Shown here: positions 1 to 8,524 of the stretch, one piece after another
How positions within the stretch are numbered: the first letter of the stretch is position 1
Layout of the letters: the number at the start of each line of letters is the position of its first letter
NCBI RefSeq assembly: GCF_043633585.1
Contig: NZ_CP141832.1
Span: 1,736,001 to 1,800,000 of the forward strand
Reading direction: 5' to 3'
DNA from: Lacrimispora sinapis
Lineage (GTDB): Bacteria > Bacillota > Clostridia > Lachnospirales > Lachnospiraceae
Length of the DNA: 64,000 nucleotides
Notes under the pieces: model-generated
Seen by the model: only the letters and a program-made list of their open reading frames with translations
Database searches by the model: none
Told to the model about the DNA's origin: nothing
Position numbers and translations under genes: made by a program

Positions 1-498
1 TGTGAGCCAAAACTTTTGATTGCAGATGAACCTACCACAGCTTTGGATGTTACCATTCAGGCACAGATCCTGGAATTGATGATGGAACTGAAAGATAAAC
101 TGGGCATGGCAATCATTATGATCACCCATGATTTAGGTGTGGTTGCTAATATGTGTGACCGGATTGCGGTTATGTATGCAGGCAAAGTTATTGAATACGG
201 CGATACGGATGATATTTTCTATAATCCAAGCCACGAATATACCAAAGGCCTGCTTCGGAGCATCCCGAAACTTACGGAAAAAGAACACAGCAAACTGGTG
301 CCTATCGAAGGCAGCCCTGTGGATATGTTAAATCCGCCGGCAGGTTGTCCTTTTGCACCCAGATGCAGAGCCTGTATGAAAATATGCCTGCGAGAAATGC
401 CGCCGTATACTGATGTATCGGAGATTCATTACAGTGCTTGCTGGCTGCTTCAAAAGAAAGAGTTTGAAAAACAACAGGCACAGAAGGGAGATGCATGA
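1..498 (+). CDS. oppD: Oligopeptide/dipeptide ABC transporter ATP-binding protein OppD, C-terminal fragment
   Basis: The frame is open from base 1, so the 5' part of the gene lies outside the window; 165 residues remain. Visible are the Walker B and D-loop (LLIADEPTTALD), the switch histidine (MITHDLGVV) and the C-terminal peptide-transporter extension with its clustered cysteines (GCPFAPRCRAC). In the family this protein pairs with OppF as one of two non-identical ATPases that power peptide uptake through OppB/OppC. The stop overlaps the next start in an ATGATG arrangement, so oppD and oppF are translationally coupled. The permease genes are expected upstream of the window. A TTG at base 16 is only an internal codon, not the start. 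Confidence 0.95.
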   Translation, partial: CEPKLLIADEPTTALDVTIQAQILELMMELKDKLGMAIIMITHDLGVVANMCDRIAVMYAGKVIEYGDTDDIFYNPSHEYTKGLLRSIPKLTEKEHSKLVPIEGSPVDMLNPPAGCPFAPRCRACMKICLREMPPYTDVSEIHYSACWLLQKKEFEKQQAQKGDA

Positions 499-1475
499 TG
501 GACAATAAATATCTTGTAGAAGTGCAGAATTTACAGCAGTATTTCCCTGTTTCCGGCAGTAAATTATTTGAGAAAAAGGTTGTAAAAGCTGTAGATAACG
601 TATCTTTTGGAATTAAAAAAGGGGAAACGCTGGGTCTGGTAGGAGAATCCGGTTGTGGAAAAACCACCACAGGCCGTACGCTGCTTCGCCTTTATGAACC
701 TACTTCAGGAAAGATTTTTTTTGAAGGAAAAGACATTACAAAAGTAAATATGCTTCCTTATCGTCAGAAGATGCAGATCGTTTTCCAGGATCCTTATGCA
801 AGTCTGGACCCCAGAATGACGGTTGGCGATATCATTGGGGAAGCTATTGATATTCACCGATTGGCTGCCAACAAAAAGGAACGTCAGGAGCAGATCATCT
901 CAGTTCTTTCTACTGTAGGTCTGAACTCAGAGCATGCAAACCGTTATCCTCACGAATTCTCAGGCGGACAGCGCCAGCGTGTCGGCATTGCCCGCGCATT
1001 GGCAGTAGACCCTCAGTTTATTGTCTGCGACGAGCCGGTTTCTGCACTGGATGTTTCCATTCAGGCTCAGGTTGTCAATATGTTTGAGCAGCTTCAGGAA
1101 GAACGTGGCCTTACCTATTTATTTATTGCACATGATCTTTCTATTGTAAAACACATTTCAAAAAGGATCGGTGTTATGTATCTTGGTAAAATGGTGGAGC
1201 TTGCAGACAGCTATGAATTGGCTTTTCATAGTCTCCATCCATATACCAAGAGCCTGATTTCAGCAATTCCCATTGCAGACCCTAAGTTAAGCCGTGAATC
1301 CAAACGAATCGTTTTAGAGGGAGATGTGCCAAGCCCTGTAAATCCGCCTTCCGGATGCCGTTTCCGTACACGCTGTCCATATGCAGATGAGCTTTGCGCG
1401 GCTCAGGAACCGGAATGGAAAGAGGTTGCCAGCGGCCATTATGCAGCATGCCACCATCTGGATAAAGTGAACTAA
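495..1475 (+). CDS. oppF: Oligopeptide ABC transporter ATP-binding protein OppF
   Basis: A complete 326-residue ABC ATPase: Walker A GESGCGKTTTGR at about residue 52, Q-loop (VFQDPYASLDPRMTV), signature SGGQRQRVGIARAL, Walker B FIVCDEPVSALD, H-loop IAHDLSIV, then the oligopeptide-transporter C-terminal domain with a CRFRTRCPYADELC cysteine cluster. Length and order match OppF/DppF. It starts inside the oppD stop, which suggests coupled translation of the two ATPases. The solute-binding protein oppA1 lies downstream, after a separate promoter and a 5' hairpin. Confidence 0.96.
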   Translation: MMDNKYLVEVQNLQQYFPVSGSKLFEKKVVKAVDNVSFGIKKGETLGLVGESGCGKTTTGRTLLRLYEPTSGKIFFEGKDITKVNMLPYRQKMQIVFQDPYASLDPRMTVGDIIGEAIDIHRLAANKKERQEQIISVLSTVGLNSEHANRYPHEFSGGQRQRVGIARALAVDPQFIVCDEPVSALDVSIQAQVVNMFEQLQEERGLTYLFIAHDLSIVKHISKRIGVMYLGKMVELADSYELAFHSLHPYTKSLISAIPIADPKLSRESKRIVLEGDVPSPVNPPSGCRFRTRCPYADELCAAQEPEWKEVASGHYAACHHLDKVN

Positions 1476-1482
1476 AAACTCA

Positions 1483-1511
1483 TTGCTATTTTTCCGTTTT
1501 TATGATATGCT
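1483..1511 (+). promoter_or_regulatory. Promoter of oppA1
   Basis: -35 TTGCTA (1483-1488), a 17-bp spacer, and extended -10 TGATATGCT ending at 1511. The same extended -10 occurs in front of oppA2 (3669-3674). Transcription from here would start near 1518, just before the hairpin at 1521-1558, and would add monocistronic oppA1 message to read-through from oppF. Confidence 0.6.
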
Positions 1512-1520
1512 AGAACACAA

Positions 1521-1558
1521 ATCAGCGCAGTAGCCGAGTAAAGTGCTACTGCGCTGAT
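1521..1558 (+). promoter_or_regulatory. Perfect 14-bp inverted repeat at the 5' end of the oppA1 transcript
   Basis: Arms 1521-1534 and 1545-1558 are exact reverse complements (ATCAGCGCAGTAGC) around a 10-nt loop. No T-tract follows, so it is not a classical intrinsic terminator. It lies between oppF and the oppA1 ribosome binding site, within a few bases of the predicted transcription start. Such stems often protect mRNA from degradation, giving more binding protein than ATPase; that role is inferred. Confidence 0.7.
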
Positions 1559-1585
1559 AAAAATATATTTATAGGAGGAAAAATT

Positions 1586-3277
1586 ATGAAAAAAGTATCA
1601 CTTTTATTAGCGGCTGTAATGGCTTCCGGTATGATTCTTTCTGCCTGTGGTGGAAGTAAGACTGCCGATCCATCAACTGGTGCTACCACAGCTGCTGCAA
1701 ATGGAGAAACAACAGCTCCTGCAGAAGGGGCAGCTAATGGACTTGATCTTGCAGTTAGGATTGGCCCTGATCCGGAGACAATCGACCCTGCTTTAAATAG
1801 TGCAGTTGACGGCGGTAATATGATCGTTCAGGCTTTTGAAACCTTATTGATCGTAGATTCTGAGAATAAAATTGTACCAGGACAAGCGGAATCCTTTGAA
1901 GTATCGGAAGATGGTTTGACCTATACCTTTAAACTCCGCAAGAATTTAAAGTGGAGTGATGGTACCCCTTTAACGGCTAATGATTTCGTGTATTCATGGA
2001 AGAGACTGGCTGATCCTAATACAGCAGCACCTTATGCAGCCGATATGCTTGGATATGTTAAGGGATATGAAGAGGCAGCAAAAGGGAATATAGACGCTCT
2101 CGGAGTTTCTGCACCAGATGACAATACATTTGTTGTTGAATTATCTGTTCCTTGTGTATATTTCTCTAAGCTGGTTACCCATGCATCCATGGTACCGGTT
2201 GAAAAGGCAACGATTGATGCGAATGGTGACCAGTGGACATTGAAACCGGAAACATATGTTTCCAACGGTCCGTTAAAGATGATTGAGTGGGTACCAGGCT
2301 CTCATATTACATTTGCTAAGAACGAAAACTACTGGAATGCAGATAAAGTTACATTGAATACATTGAAGTTTGTATTAATGGAAGATACCAATGCAGCTTA
2401 CAGTGCTTACCAGACTGGTGAAGTTTCTATGATTAAAGAGCCTCCGACAGAAGAAGTTCCAAGTCTGAAAGGAACCGAAGATTTTCATGTAGAGCCAATC
2501 ATGGGTACTTACTATTTAGACTTCCAGAATCAAAAAGAACCATTTAATAATCCTGATGTTCGTAAGGCATTAAGCCTTGTAATTGACCGTGATTATGTAG
2601 CGAATACAGTTATGCAGGGTACTTATACTCCAGCAACCAATTTTGTTGGACCTGGTGTCTCAGATGCTGAGCCAGGAACCTTTTTCCAGGATGTTACTAA
2701 GGAAAGAAACGGTAAGAATTACTTTGACCCTGACAATTATGAAGCAGATGTTGCAAAAGCAAAAGAGCTTCTTGCAAAAGCAGGATATCCCAACGGAGAA
2801 GGTTTCCCAACCATAGAATATATGATTAACGATGCAGGTTACCATAAACCGGTTGCTGAATATTTACAGAACTGCTGGAAAGAGAAACTTGGTATTAATG
2901 TTGACATAAAAGTTGTTGAGTGGGCTACCTTTACCCCAACCCGCCGTGCAGGAGATTATCAGGCTGCTCGTGATGGCTGGGTGTATGATTATGATGATCC
3001 CTCCAATATGTTAAATTTAATGATGTCAACAAGCGGTAATAACAACGCAAAATACAGCAATCCAGAACTTGATAAGCTGCTTAACGAGGCAAACTCAACT
3101 GCAGATGTAGCTGAGCATTATGAAAAACTTCATGAAGCAGAGAATATGATCCTTGAAGATGCTGCCATTGCGCCAATTGCATATTACAATGACTTCTGGC
3201 TGCAGGATCCAAAGTTAAAAGGAACATGGCATTCTCCATATGGATATTGGTTCTTCCAGTATGCTACGATGGAATAA
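1586..3277 (+). CDS. oppA: Oligopeptide-binding lipoprotein OppA, copy 1
   Basis: 563 residues, preceded by AGGAGGAA. The N-terminus is a lipoprotein signal peptide with lipobox LSAC at about residues 18-21, followed by a Thr/Ala-rich linker. The body is an SBP_bac_5 domain typical of OppA: LTYTFKLRKNLKWSDGTPLT, ANDFVYSWKRL, and NPDVRKALSLVIDRDYVA. It should sit on the outer membrane face and deliver peptides to the OppBCDF complex whose ATPases are encoded immediately upstream. About four residues in five match the downstream paralogue by eye. Peptide selectivity cannot be read from sequence. Confidence 0.95.
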   Translation: MKKVSLLLAAVMASGMILSACGGSKTADPSTGATTAAANGETTAPAEGAANGLDLAVRIGPDPETIDPALNSAVDGGNMIVQAFETLLIVDSENKIVPGQAESFEVSEDGLTYTFKLRKNLKWSDGTPLTANDFVYSWKRLADPNTAAPYAADMLGYVKGYEEAAKGNIDALGVSAPDDNTFVVELSVPCVYFSKLVTHASMVPVEKATIDANGDQWTLKPETYVSNGPLKMIEWVPGSHITFAKNENYWNADKVTLNTLKFVLMEDTNAAYSAYQTGEVSMIKEPPTEEVPSLKGTEDFHVEPIMGTYYLDFQNQKEPFNNPDVRKALSLVIDRDYVANTVMQGTYTPATNFVGPGVSDAEPGTFFQDVTKERNGKNYFDPDNYEADVAKAKELLAKAGYPNGEGFPTIEYMINDAGYHKPVAEYLQNCWKEKLGINVDIKVVEWATFTPTRRAGDYQAARDGWVYDYDDPSNMLNLMMSTSGNNNAKYSNPELDKLLNEANSTADVAEHYEKLHEAENMILEDAAIAPIAYYNDFWLQDPKLKGTWHSPYGYWFFQYATME

Positions 3278-3294
3278 TAGATAAATCTTGATGG

Positions 3295-3330
3295 AAACAC
3301 CCGGGATGTAGTTCCCGGGTGTTTTTGTGT
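3295..3330 (+). terminator. Intrinsic terminator of oppA1
   Basis: A perfect 12-bp stem (3295-3306 with 3313-3324, core ACACCCGGGA) with a 6-nt loop, followed by a short T-tract. It ends the oppA1 message and separates the two oppA copies. Confidence 0.9.
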
Positions 3331-3645
3331 CCCTCTATAAACTCCTCACTTCATTATTCCGGGATATAATTCTATAATCTTCCTCTATAACAAACGTAGG
3401 TTTACAAGGGATAATTAAAATAGTAAAGGTGACTGAAACATAAGAATCTTTTAGCACATACAGCTTTGAACTGTAATGGACATATAATATTTGCAGAAAA
3501 TTTGTTACTAAAAATTATAAGAATATAGTGAAAGAAGTTTAAGGCAGTATAAATAATATTAAATCTATCGAATTAAGAGAGAAATGACATTTATTTTACA
3601 TGTAAAACTATTTTCTTCAGAAACACAAGTTCAGTTTAAATAACG
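3331..3645 (+). promoter_or_regulatory. AT-rich control region upstream of oppA2, with a CodY-like box and a 14-bp palindrome
   Basis: No gene is visible in this stretch. At 3488-3502 TATTTGCAGAAAATT matches the CodY consensus AATTTTCWGAAAATT at 13 of 15 positions. At 3594-3607 TTTTACATGTAAAA is a perfect palindrome about 40 bp upstream of the oppA2 -35. Both are candidate operators. CodY is known to control peptide uptake operons in Firmicutes, but binding here is inferred only. Confidence 0.4.
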
Positions 3646-3674
3646 TTGATATTTATATTTACTTGTGATATGCT
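3646..3674 (+). promoter_or_regulatory. Promoter of oppA2
   Basis: -35 TTGATA (3646-3651), 17-bp spacer, extended -10 TGATATGCT (-10 hexamer 3669-3674). The leader to the start codon is about 68 nt. Confidence 0.6.
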
Positions 3675-3748
3675 GAAAAAATCAATCAACGAAGTGGTTA
3701 AGTAACGTTTGACTTTGGTGATGAAATTATTTTAATGGAGGAGACAGT

Positions 3749-5440
3749 ATGAAAAAGAAGTTGCTTGTATTAGCAGCCGTTATGGCATTTAGTTCTATTC
3801 TTGCTGCATGCGGCGGGAGCAAGAAGTCAGAGCCATCCACAGAGACGAAAACAACGGTTGCGGAAGACGGAAAAGCTCAATCTTCAAAAGGTGGAGCGGC
3901 AGGTCTCGATCTTGCGGTACAGGTGGGCCCAGATCCAGAAACCATTGATCCTGCTTTAAATAGTGCAGCCGATGCTGCGAACATTATAATGCATGCATTT
4001 GAAACCTTACTGATCGTTGACCAGAATAATAAGATCGTTCCTGGACAGGCAGAATCTTATAATGTATCTGAAGACGGGCTTACGTACACATTCCATTTGC
4101 GTGATGGGTTAAAGTGGAGTGACTCCTCTCCGTTGACAGCAAACGATTTTGTTTATTCATGGAAAAGGCTTGCAGATCCTAAGGTTGCTGCTCCATATGC
4201 AGGAGATATGCTGGCATATGTAAAGGGGTATGAGGAGGCTGCCGCAGGAAACATTGATGCTCTTGGTGTTTCGGCTCCCGACGATAAAACCTTCGTGGTG
4301 GAATTATCTTCCCCATGTGTCTATTTTTCCAAGCTTGTAACTCATGCAACCATGGTTCCTGTACAGAAGGCATCGGTAGAGGCCAATGGAGACCAGTGGA
4401 GTTTAAAGCCGGAAACCTATATTTCTAACGGTCCGTTAAAGATGATTGAGTGGGTTCCAGGTTCCCATGTAACATTCGCAAAGAATGAGAATTACTGGAA
4501 TGCAGATAAAGTTACTTTAAATACTCTTAAATTTGTCCTGATGGAAGATTCTAATGCGGCCTATAGTGCTTATCAGACGGGAGAAGTGTCTATGATTAAG
4601 GACGTTCCAACCGAAGAGATTCCGGCTCTTAGAGACAAGGAAGAATTTCATGTAGAACCCAATATGGGAATTTCTTATATAGACTTCCAAAATCAGAAAG
4701 AACCGTTTACTAATCCGGATGTGCGCAAAGCATTAAGTCTTGCAATTGACCGGGATTATCTGGCAAATACAGTTATGCAGGGGATCGGTGCTCCTGCTGC
4801 CAATTTTGTACCGGCTGGTGTTTCAGATGTAGAAGGGGGAACTTATTTTGAGGATATCACCCGGAAGAATAACGGTGGGGATTTCTTTAATATAAAAGAC
4901 CATGAAGCCGATGTTGCAAAGGCAAAAGAACTTCTTGCAAAGGCTGGATATCCGGAAGGAAAGGGATTCCCGGTAATTGAGTATATGACAAATGATGCAG
5001 GTTATAACAAACCAGTGGCAGAATATTTGCAGAGCTGCTGGAAGGAAACTCTTGGTATTAACATGGACATTAAGATCGTTGAATGGGCAACCTTTACACC
5101 AACCAGACGTGCGGGCGACTACCAGATTGCACGTGATGCATGGAGTTTGGATTATGATGACCCATCCAATCTTTTGAATCTGTTAAAGTCAACAAGCGGT
5201 AATAATAATGCTTTGTATAAAAATCCAAAACTTGATCAGCTGCTTGACGAGGCAAATTCCACAAATGATGTTGCAGAACATTATAAAAAGCTTCATGAGG
5301 CAGAAAATATGATTCTTGAAGATGCTGCCATTGCACCTCTTAATTACCGGAATGAATTCTGGCTGCAGGATCCAAAGCTGAAGGGAACATGGTATTCTCC
5401 ATATGGTTACTGGTTCTTCCAGTATGCTACCATGGAATAA
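3749..5440 (+). CDS. oppA: Oligopeptide-binding lipoprotein OppA, copy 2
   Basis: 563 residues, the same length as the upstream copy, starting after GGAGGAGA. Lipobox LAAC at about residues 18-21, then a charged linker that differs from copy 1, then the SBP_bac_5 fold with almost the same landmarks (ANDFVYSWKRLADP, NPDVRKALSLAIDRDYLA, a C-terminal SPYGYWFFQYATME). It is a tandem duplication product that has gained its own promoter, long control region and terminator. Differences concentrate in the linker and in a loop around residues 340-390, so ligand preference may differ. It presumably shares the same OppBCDF translocator. Confidence 0.95.
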   Translation: MKKKLLVLAAVMAFSSILAACGGSKKSEPSTETKTTVAEDGKAQSSKGGAAGLDLAVQVGPDPETIDPALNSAADAANIIMHAFETLLIVDQNNKIVPGQAESYNVSEDGLTYTFHLRDGLKWSDSSPLTANDFVYSWKRLADPKVAAPYAGDMLAYVKGYEEAAAGNIDALGVSAPDDKTFVVELSSPCVYFSKLVTHATMVPVQKASVEANGDQWSLKPETYISNGPLKMIEWVPGSHVTFAKNENYWNADKVTLNTLKFVLMEDSNAAYSAYQTGEVSMIKDVPTEEIPALRDKEEFHVEPNMGISYIDFQNQKEPFTNPDVRKALSLAIDRDYLANTVMQGIGAPAANFVPAGVSDVEGGTYFEDITRKNNGGDFFNIKDHEADVAKAKELLAKAGYPEGKGFPVIEYMTNDAGYNKPVAEYLQSCWKETLGINMDIKIVEWATFTPTRRAGDYQIARDAWSLDYDDPSNLLNLLKSTSGNNNALYKNPKLDQLLDEANSTNDVAEHYKKLHEAENMILEDAAIAPLNYRNEFWLQDPKLKGTWYSPYGYWFFQYATME

Positions 5441-5456
5441 GAATGTTTAACAATAG

Positions 5457-5487
5457 ATACCCGGGAAAAGGTTCCCGGGTATTTTTT
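5457..5487 (+). terminator. Intrinsic terminator of oppA2
   Basis: A perfect 11-bp stem (5457-5467 with 5472-5482) with a 4-nt AAGG loop, followed by TTTTTT. The stem core CCCGGG is shared with the terminator of oppA1, consistent with duplication of gene plus terminator. Confidence 0.9.
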
Positions 5488-5525
5488 CTGCGTTGCCCTC
5501 CGTGGACAAGCAGGCAAACTTCCTC

Positions 5526-5554
5526 TTTCCAACCATCCAAAAGTATGCTATAAT
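5526..5554 (+). promoter_or_regulatory. Promoter of the pyrH operon
   Basis: Consensus -10 TATAAT at 5549-5554 with an extended TGC. A weak -35 TTTCCA lies 17 bp upstream. It lies 39 bp before the pyrH start and after the oppA2 terminator. Confidence 0.55.
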
Positions 5555-5592
5555 CTTTTCAGACAATACAAGAATACAGGAGAGTTAAGGTT

Positions 5593-6294
5593 ATGAATCC
5601 AAGACGTGTATTATTAAAGCTCAGTGGTGAGGCTCTTGCGGGCTGTGGGAAGACGGGCTATGAAGAGGCCACTGTTAAGGAAGTTGCACGGCAGGTTAAG
5701 ATATCCGTTGATGCAGGTGTTGAAGTAGGCATAGTCATTGGCGGAGGAAACTTCTGGAGAGGAAGAACCAGTAACGCCATTGATCGCACAAAAGCAGATC
5801 AGATCGGTATGCTGGCTACCATTATGAACTGCATTTATGTTTCGGAAATTTTTCGGAATGCAGGAATGAAAACGGAGATTCTGACTCCTTTCCCGTGCGG
5901 TTCCATGACAGAGCTTTTTTCAAAGGACAAAGCCAATGGGTATTTTGCAGAAGGTAAGGTCGTATTTTTTGCCGGTGGTACAGGACATCCTTATTTTTCA
6001 ACGGATACGGGTATTGCGCTGCGTGCCATTGAAATGAATGCAGACTGTATTCTTTTGGCAAAGGCCATTGATGGCGTATATGACAGCGATCCCAAGCTCA
6101 ATCCTGACGCAGTGAAATACGATGAAATTTCCATTCAGGAAGTGATTGATAAGCAGTTGGGAGTGATTGATTTGACCGCTTCCATCATGTGCATGGAGAA
6201 CAAGATGCCGCTTGCGGTATTCAGCTTGAACGAAGAGAATGGCATTGCCAATGCAATGCAGGGAAAAATAAACGGTACCATCGTTACCGCATAA
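5593..6294 (+). CDS. pyrH: UMP kinase PyrH
   Basis: 233 residues of the amino-acid-kinase fold, the bacterial hexameric UMP kinase that phosphorylates UMP to UDP for nucleic acid and envelope precursor synthesis. Visible are RVLLKLSGEALAG at the start, the phosphate-binding IVIGGGNFWRG, the FFAGGTGHPYFSTDTG substrate loop and ILLAKAIDGVYDSDP. Length is normal. A 15-bp gap leads to frr. In many Firmicutes rpsB and tsf precede this gene; here the opp locus does. Confidence 0.97.
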   Translation: MNPRRVLLKLSGEALAGCGKTGYEEATVKEVARQVKISVDAGVEVGIVIGGGNFWRGRTSNAIDRTKADQIGMLATIMNCIYVSEIFRNAGMKTEILTPFPCGSMTELFSKDKANGYFAEGKVVFFAGGTGHPYFSTDTGIALRAIEMNADCILLAKAIDGVYDSDPKLNPDAVKYDEISIQEVIDKQLGVIDLTASIMCMENKMPLAVFSLNEENGIANAMQGKINGTIVTA

Positions 6295-6309
6295 AACCAG
6301 GAGGACGAT

Positions 6310-6864
6310 ATGCAGGAGAGTTTACAGGTTTACGAAGGCAAGATGAATAAGACATTAAAAGCACTGGAGAATGATTTGATGACCATTCGGGCTGGACGTG
6401 CCAACCCTCATGTATTGGACAAAATCAGAGTGGACTATTATGGAACACCCACACCGCTTCAGCAGGTAGGCAATGTTACAATTCCGGAAGCCCGCATGAT
6501 AGTGATCCAGCCATGGGAAAAGAGCTTGTTAAAAGCAATTGAAAAGGCCATACTCACCTCTGATCTGGGAATTAATCCTACCAATGACGGGAATGTGATT
6601 CGTCTTGTTTTCCCTGAACTGACGGAGGAACGAAGAAAAGAATTGGTTAAGGATGTTAAGAAAAAGGGAGAAGTAGCAAAAGTAGCCATCCGTAATATCC
6701 GCCGTGATGCCAATGATACCTTTAAGAAACAGTTGAAAGCAGAGGAAATTTCTGAGGACGAGCAGGCAGCTGCAGAAGATAAGATCCAGAAATTGACAGA
6801 CAAGATGATCGCCCAGGTAGACAAAGCGATTGAAGAGAAGTCTAAAGATCTTCTTACTGTATAA
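6310..6864 (+). CDS. frr: Ribosome recycling factor
   Basis: 184 residues, the usual RRF length, with GGAGG upstream. Characteristic segments are LMTIRAGRANPHVLDKIRVD, YYGTPTPLQQVGNVTIPEAR and LTEERRKELVKDVKKKGE. With EF-G it splits the post-termination ribosome. The pyrH-frr-uppS-cdsA order is conserved in bacteria and supports the call. Confidence 0.98.
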   Translation: MQESLQVYEGKMNKTLKALENDLMTIRAGRANPHVLDKIRVDYYGTPTPLQQVGNVTIPEARMIVIQPWEKSLLKAIEKAILTSDLGINPTNDGNVIRLVFPELTEERRKELVKDVKKKGEVAKVAIRNIRRDANDTFKKQLKAEEISEDEQAAAEDKIQKLTDKMIAQVDKAIEEKSKDLLTV

Positions 6865-6871
6865 AATTTTG

Positions 6872-6914
6872 AACAGGGGGGCAGGCATTTTGCCTGTCCT
6901 GTTTTGTGTTTTTT
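6872..6914 (+). terminator. Imperfect terminator or attenuator hairpin after frr
   Basis: AACAGG...CAGGCA pairs with TGCCTG...CCTGTT around a small bulge, followed by TTTGTGTTTTTT. It falls directly before the uppS ribosome binding site, so it probably lowers rather than ends transcription into uppS-cdsA-dxr. Confidence 0.55.
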
Positions 6915-6929
6915 AAGGAGCAGATGAAT

Positions 6930-7652
6930 ATGGACGATAAGATACAGAATATGGCCATACCGGAGCATGTTGCAATTATATTGGATGGCAATGGCAGATG
7001 GGCCAAAAAAAGAGGACTCCCCAGAAGTTTGGGTCATAAAGAAGGCTGCGTAACCGTTGAAAAGACCGTGGAAGATGCAGCAAGACTGGGGATTAAGTAT
7101 TTAACGGTTTATGGTTTTTCTACGGAAAACTGGAAACGGTCTGCGGATGAAGTGGGAGCTCTTATGCAGCTGTTCCGCTATTATATGGTCCGGCTGTTGA
7201 AGGTGGCGAAAAACAACAACGTAAGAGTTAAGATGATCGGCGACCGGGAACGGTTTGATCAGGATATTATAGAAGGAATCAATAAACTGGAACGGGAGAC
7301 AAAGGATAATACGGGTCTGACATTTGTGATTGCAGTCAATTATGGCGGACGAGATGAGATCGTACGTGCAGTCAGGCACATTATGAAGGACTCTAAAGAG
7401 GGGAAAGTTTCAGCTGAGGATATGAACCAGGAGGTATTCTCCTCCTATCTGGATACTGCAGAAATTCCTGATCCGGACCTTTTGATACGCACCAGCGGGG
7501 AACTGAGGCTTTCAAATTACCTGTTATGGCAGCTTGCCTATACAGAACTTTACGTTACCGATTGCTATTGGCCTGATTTTAATATGGATGAATTGAAAAA
7601 GGCGGTTGCGGCATACAATAACAGGGATCGCAGATTTGGGGGAGTGAAGTGA
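6930..7652 (+). CDS. uppS: Isoprenyl transferase (undecaprenyl diphosphate synthase) UppS
   Basis: 240 residues from ATG 6930. A GTG at 6906 is in frame, but AAGGAG at 6915-6920 would then lie inside the gene; it places the start at ATG 6930, or less likely ATG 6924. Motifs of cis-prenyltransferases are present: HVAIILDGNGRWAKKRGLPR with the catalytic Asp, TVYGFSTENWKR, NYGGRDEIVRA, and DPDLLIRTSGELRLSNYLLWQ. It condenses isopentenyl diphosphate units onto farnesyl diphosphate to make the lipid carrier for cell wall synthesis. The MEP genes dxr and ispG lie in the same operon. Confidence 0.96.
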   Translation: MDDKIQNMAIPEHVAIILDGNGRWAKKRGLPRSLGHKEGCVTVEKTVEDAARLGIKYLTVYGFSTENWKRSADEVGALMQLFRYYMVRLLKVAKNNNVRVKMIGDRERFDQDIIEGINKLERETKDNTGLTFVIAVNYGGRDEIVRAVRHIMKDSKEGKVSAEDMNQEVFSSYLDTAEIPDPDLLIRTSGELRLSNYLLWQLAYTELYVTDCYWPDFNMDELKKAVAAYNNRDRRFGGVK

Positions 7653-7671
7653 TTCGGAGGGAGGTAGCTCG

Positions 7672-8472
7672 ATGTTTACAATCAGACTGATAAGCGGAAT
7701 TATTCTTTTGCTGATTGCGCTTTTGACGGTAGGAAAAGGAGGAACCCTTCTTTTTGTTACTACTATTACAATTTCCATAATCGGTTTGTTTGAGTTGTAT
7801 CGTGTGATGAAGATACAGGGGAATTTATTGGGGTATTTGGGGTATTTCACTGTTTTTGTTTATTATGGATTATTATGGTTTCACAGAGAGAACTATATGC
7901 TTCTCCTGTTCATTGGATTTTTAATGGTTCTTATGAGTGTTTATGTGTTTACGTTTCCCAAGTATCAGCTGGAAGAGGTGTCGGTATCATTTTTTGGTGT
8001 GTTTTATGTAGCAGTCATGTTATCATATCTCTATCAGGTAAGGTCCATGACGGATGGAAACTATCTGGTATGGCTGGTATTTTTAAGTTCCTGGGGAAGT
8101 GATACCTGTGCGTATTGTGTCGGTATACTTTTTGGAAAACATAAATTGGCTCCGGTCCTAAGTCCCAAGAAGTCCATCGAAGGGGCGATCGGAGGAGTGA
8201 TTGGAGCATCTTTGCTGGGATTAATATATGCCACGATTTTCGGTTCCTATTTAACGGAAATGCGCAATCCTCAGTTAGTCTGTTCCCTGTCATGTGCCAT
8301 AGCAGCTATCATATCCCAGATCGGCGACCTGGCTGCTTCCGCCATCAAACGAAATCATCAGGTGAAAGATTATGGAAAACTGATTCCAGGCCACGGCGGG
8401 ATATTGGATCGATTCGACAGTATGCTTTTTACTGCTCCGGCCATTTATCTGGCTGTGACATTTTTGCGGTAG
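7672..8472 (+). CDS. cdsA: Phosphatidate cytidylyltransferase CdsA
   Basis: 266 residues, strongly hydrophobic with about seven or eight membrane segments, starting after GGAGGGAGG. The C-terminal family signature is intact: SAIKRNHQVKDYGKLIPGHG followed by GILDRFDS, including the KD and HGG..DR.D residues. It makes CDP-diacylglycerol from phosphatidic acid and CTP for phospholipid synthesis at the membrane. It sits between uppS and dxr as in many Firmicutes. Confidence 0.96.
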   Translation: MFTIRLISGIILLLIALLTVGKGGTLLFVTTITISIIGLFELYRVMKIQGNLLGYLGYFTVFVYYGLLWFHRENYMLLLFIGFLMVLMSVYVFTFPKYQLEEVSVSFFGVFYVAVMLSYLYQVRSMTDGNYLVWLVFLSSWGSDTCAYCVGILFGKHKLAPVLSPKKSIEGAIGGVIGASLLGLIYATIFGSYLTEMRNPQLVCSLSCAIAAIISQIGDLAASAIKRNHQVKDYGKLIPGHGGILDRFDSMLFTAPAIYLAVTFLR

Positions 8473-8524
8473 AACGCAATTCCTGCCTGGGATTTTGGAA
8501 AAGAAAAGGAGTTGGCAGCATAAG

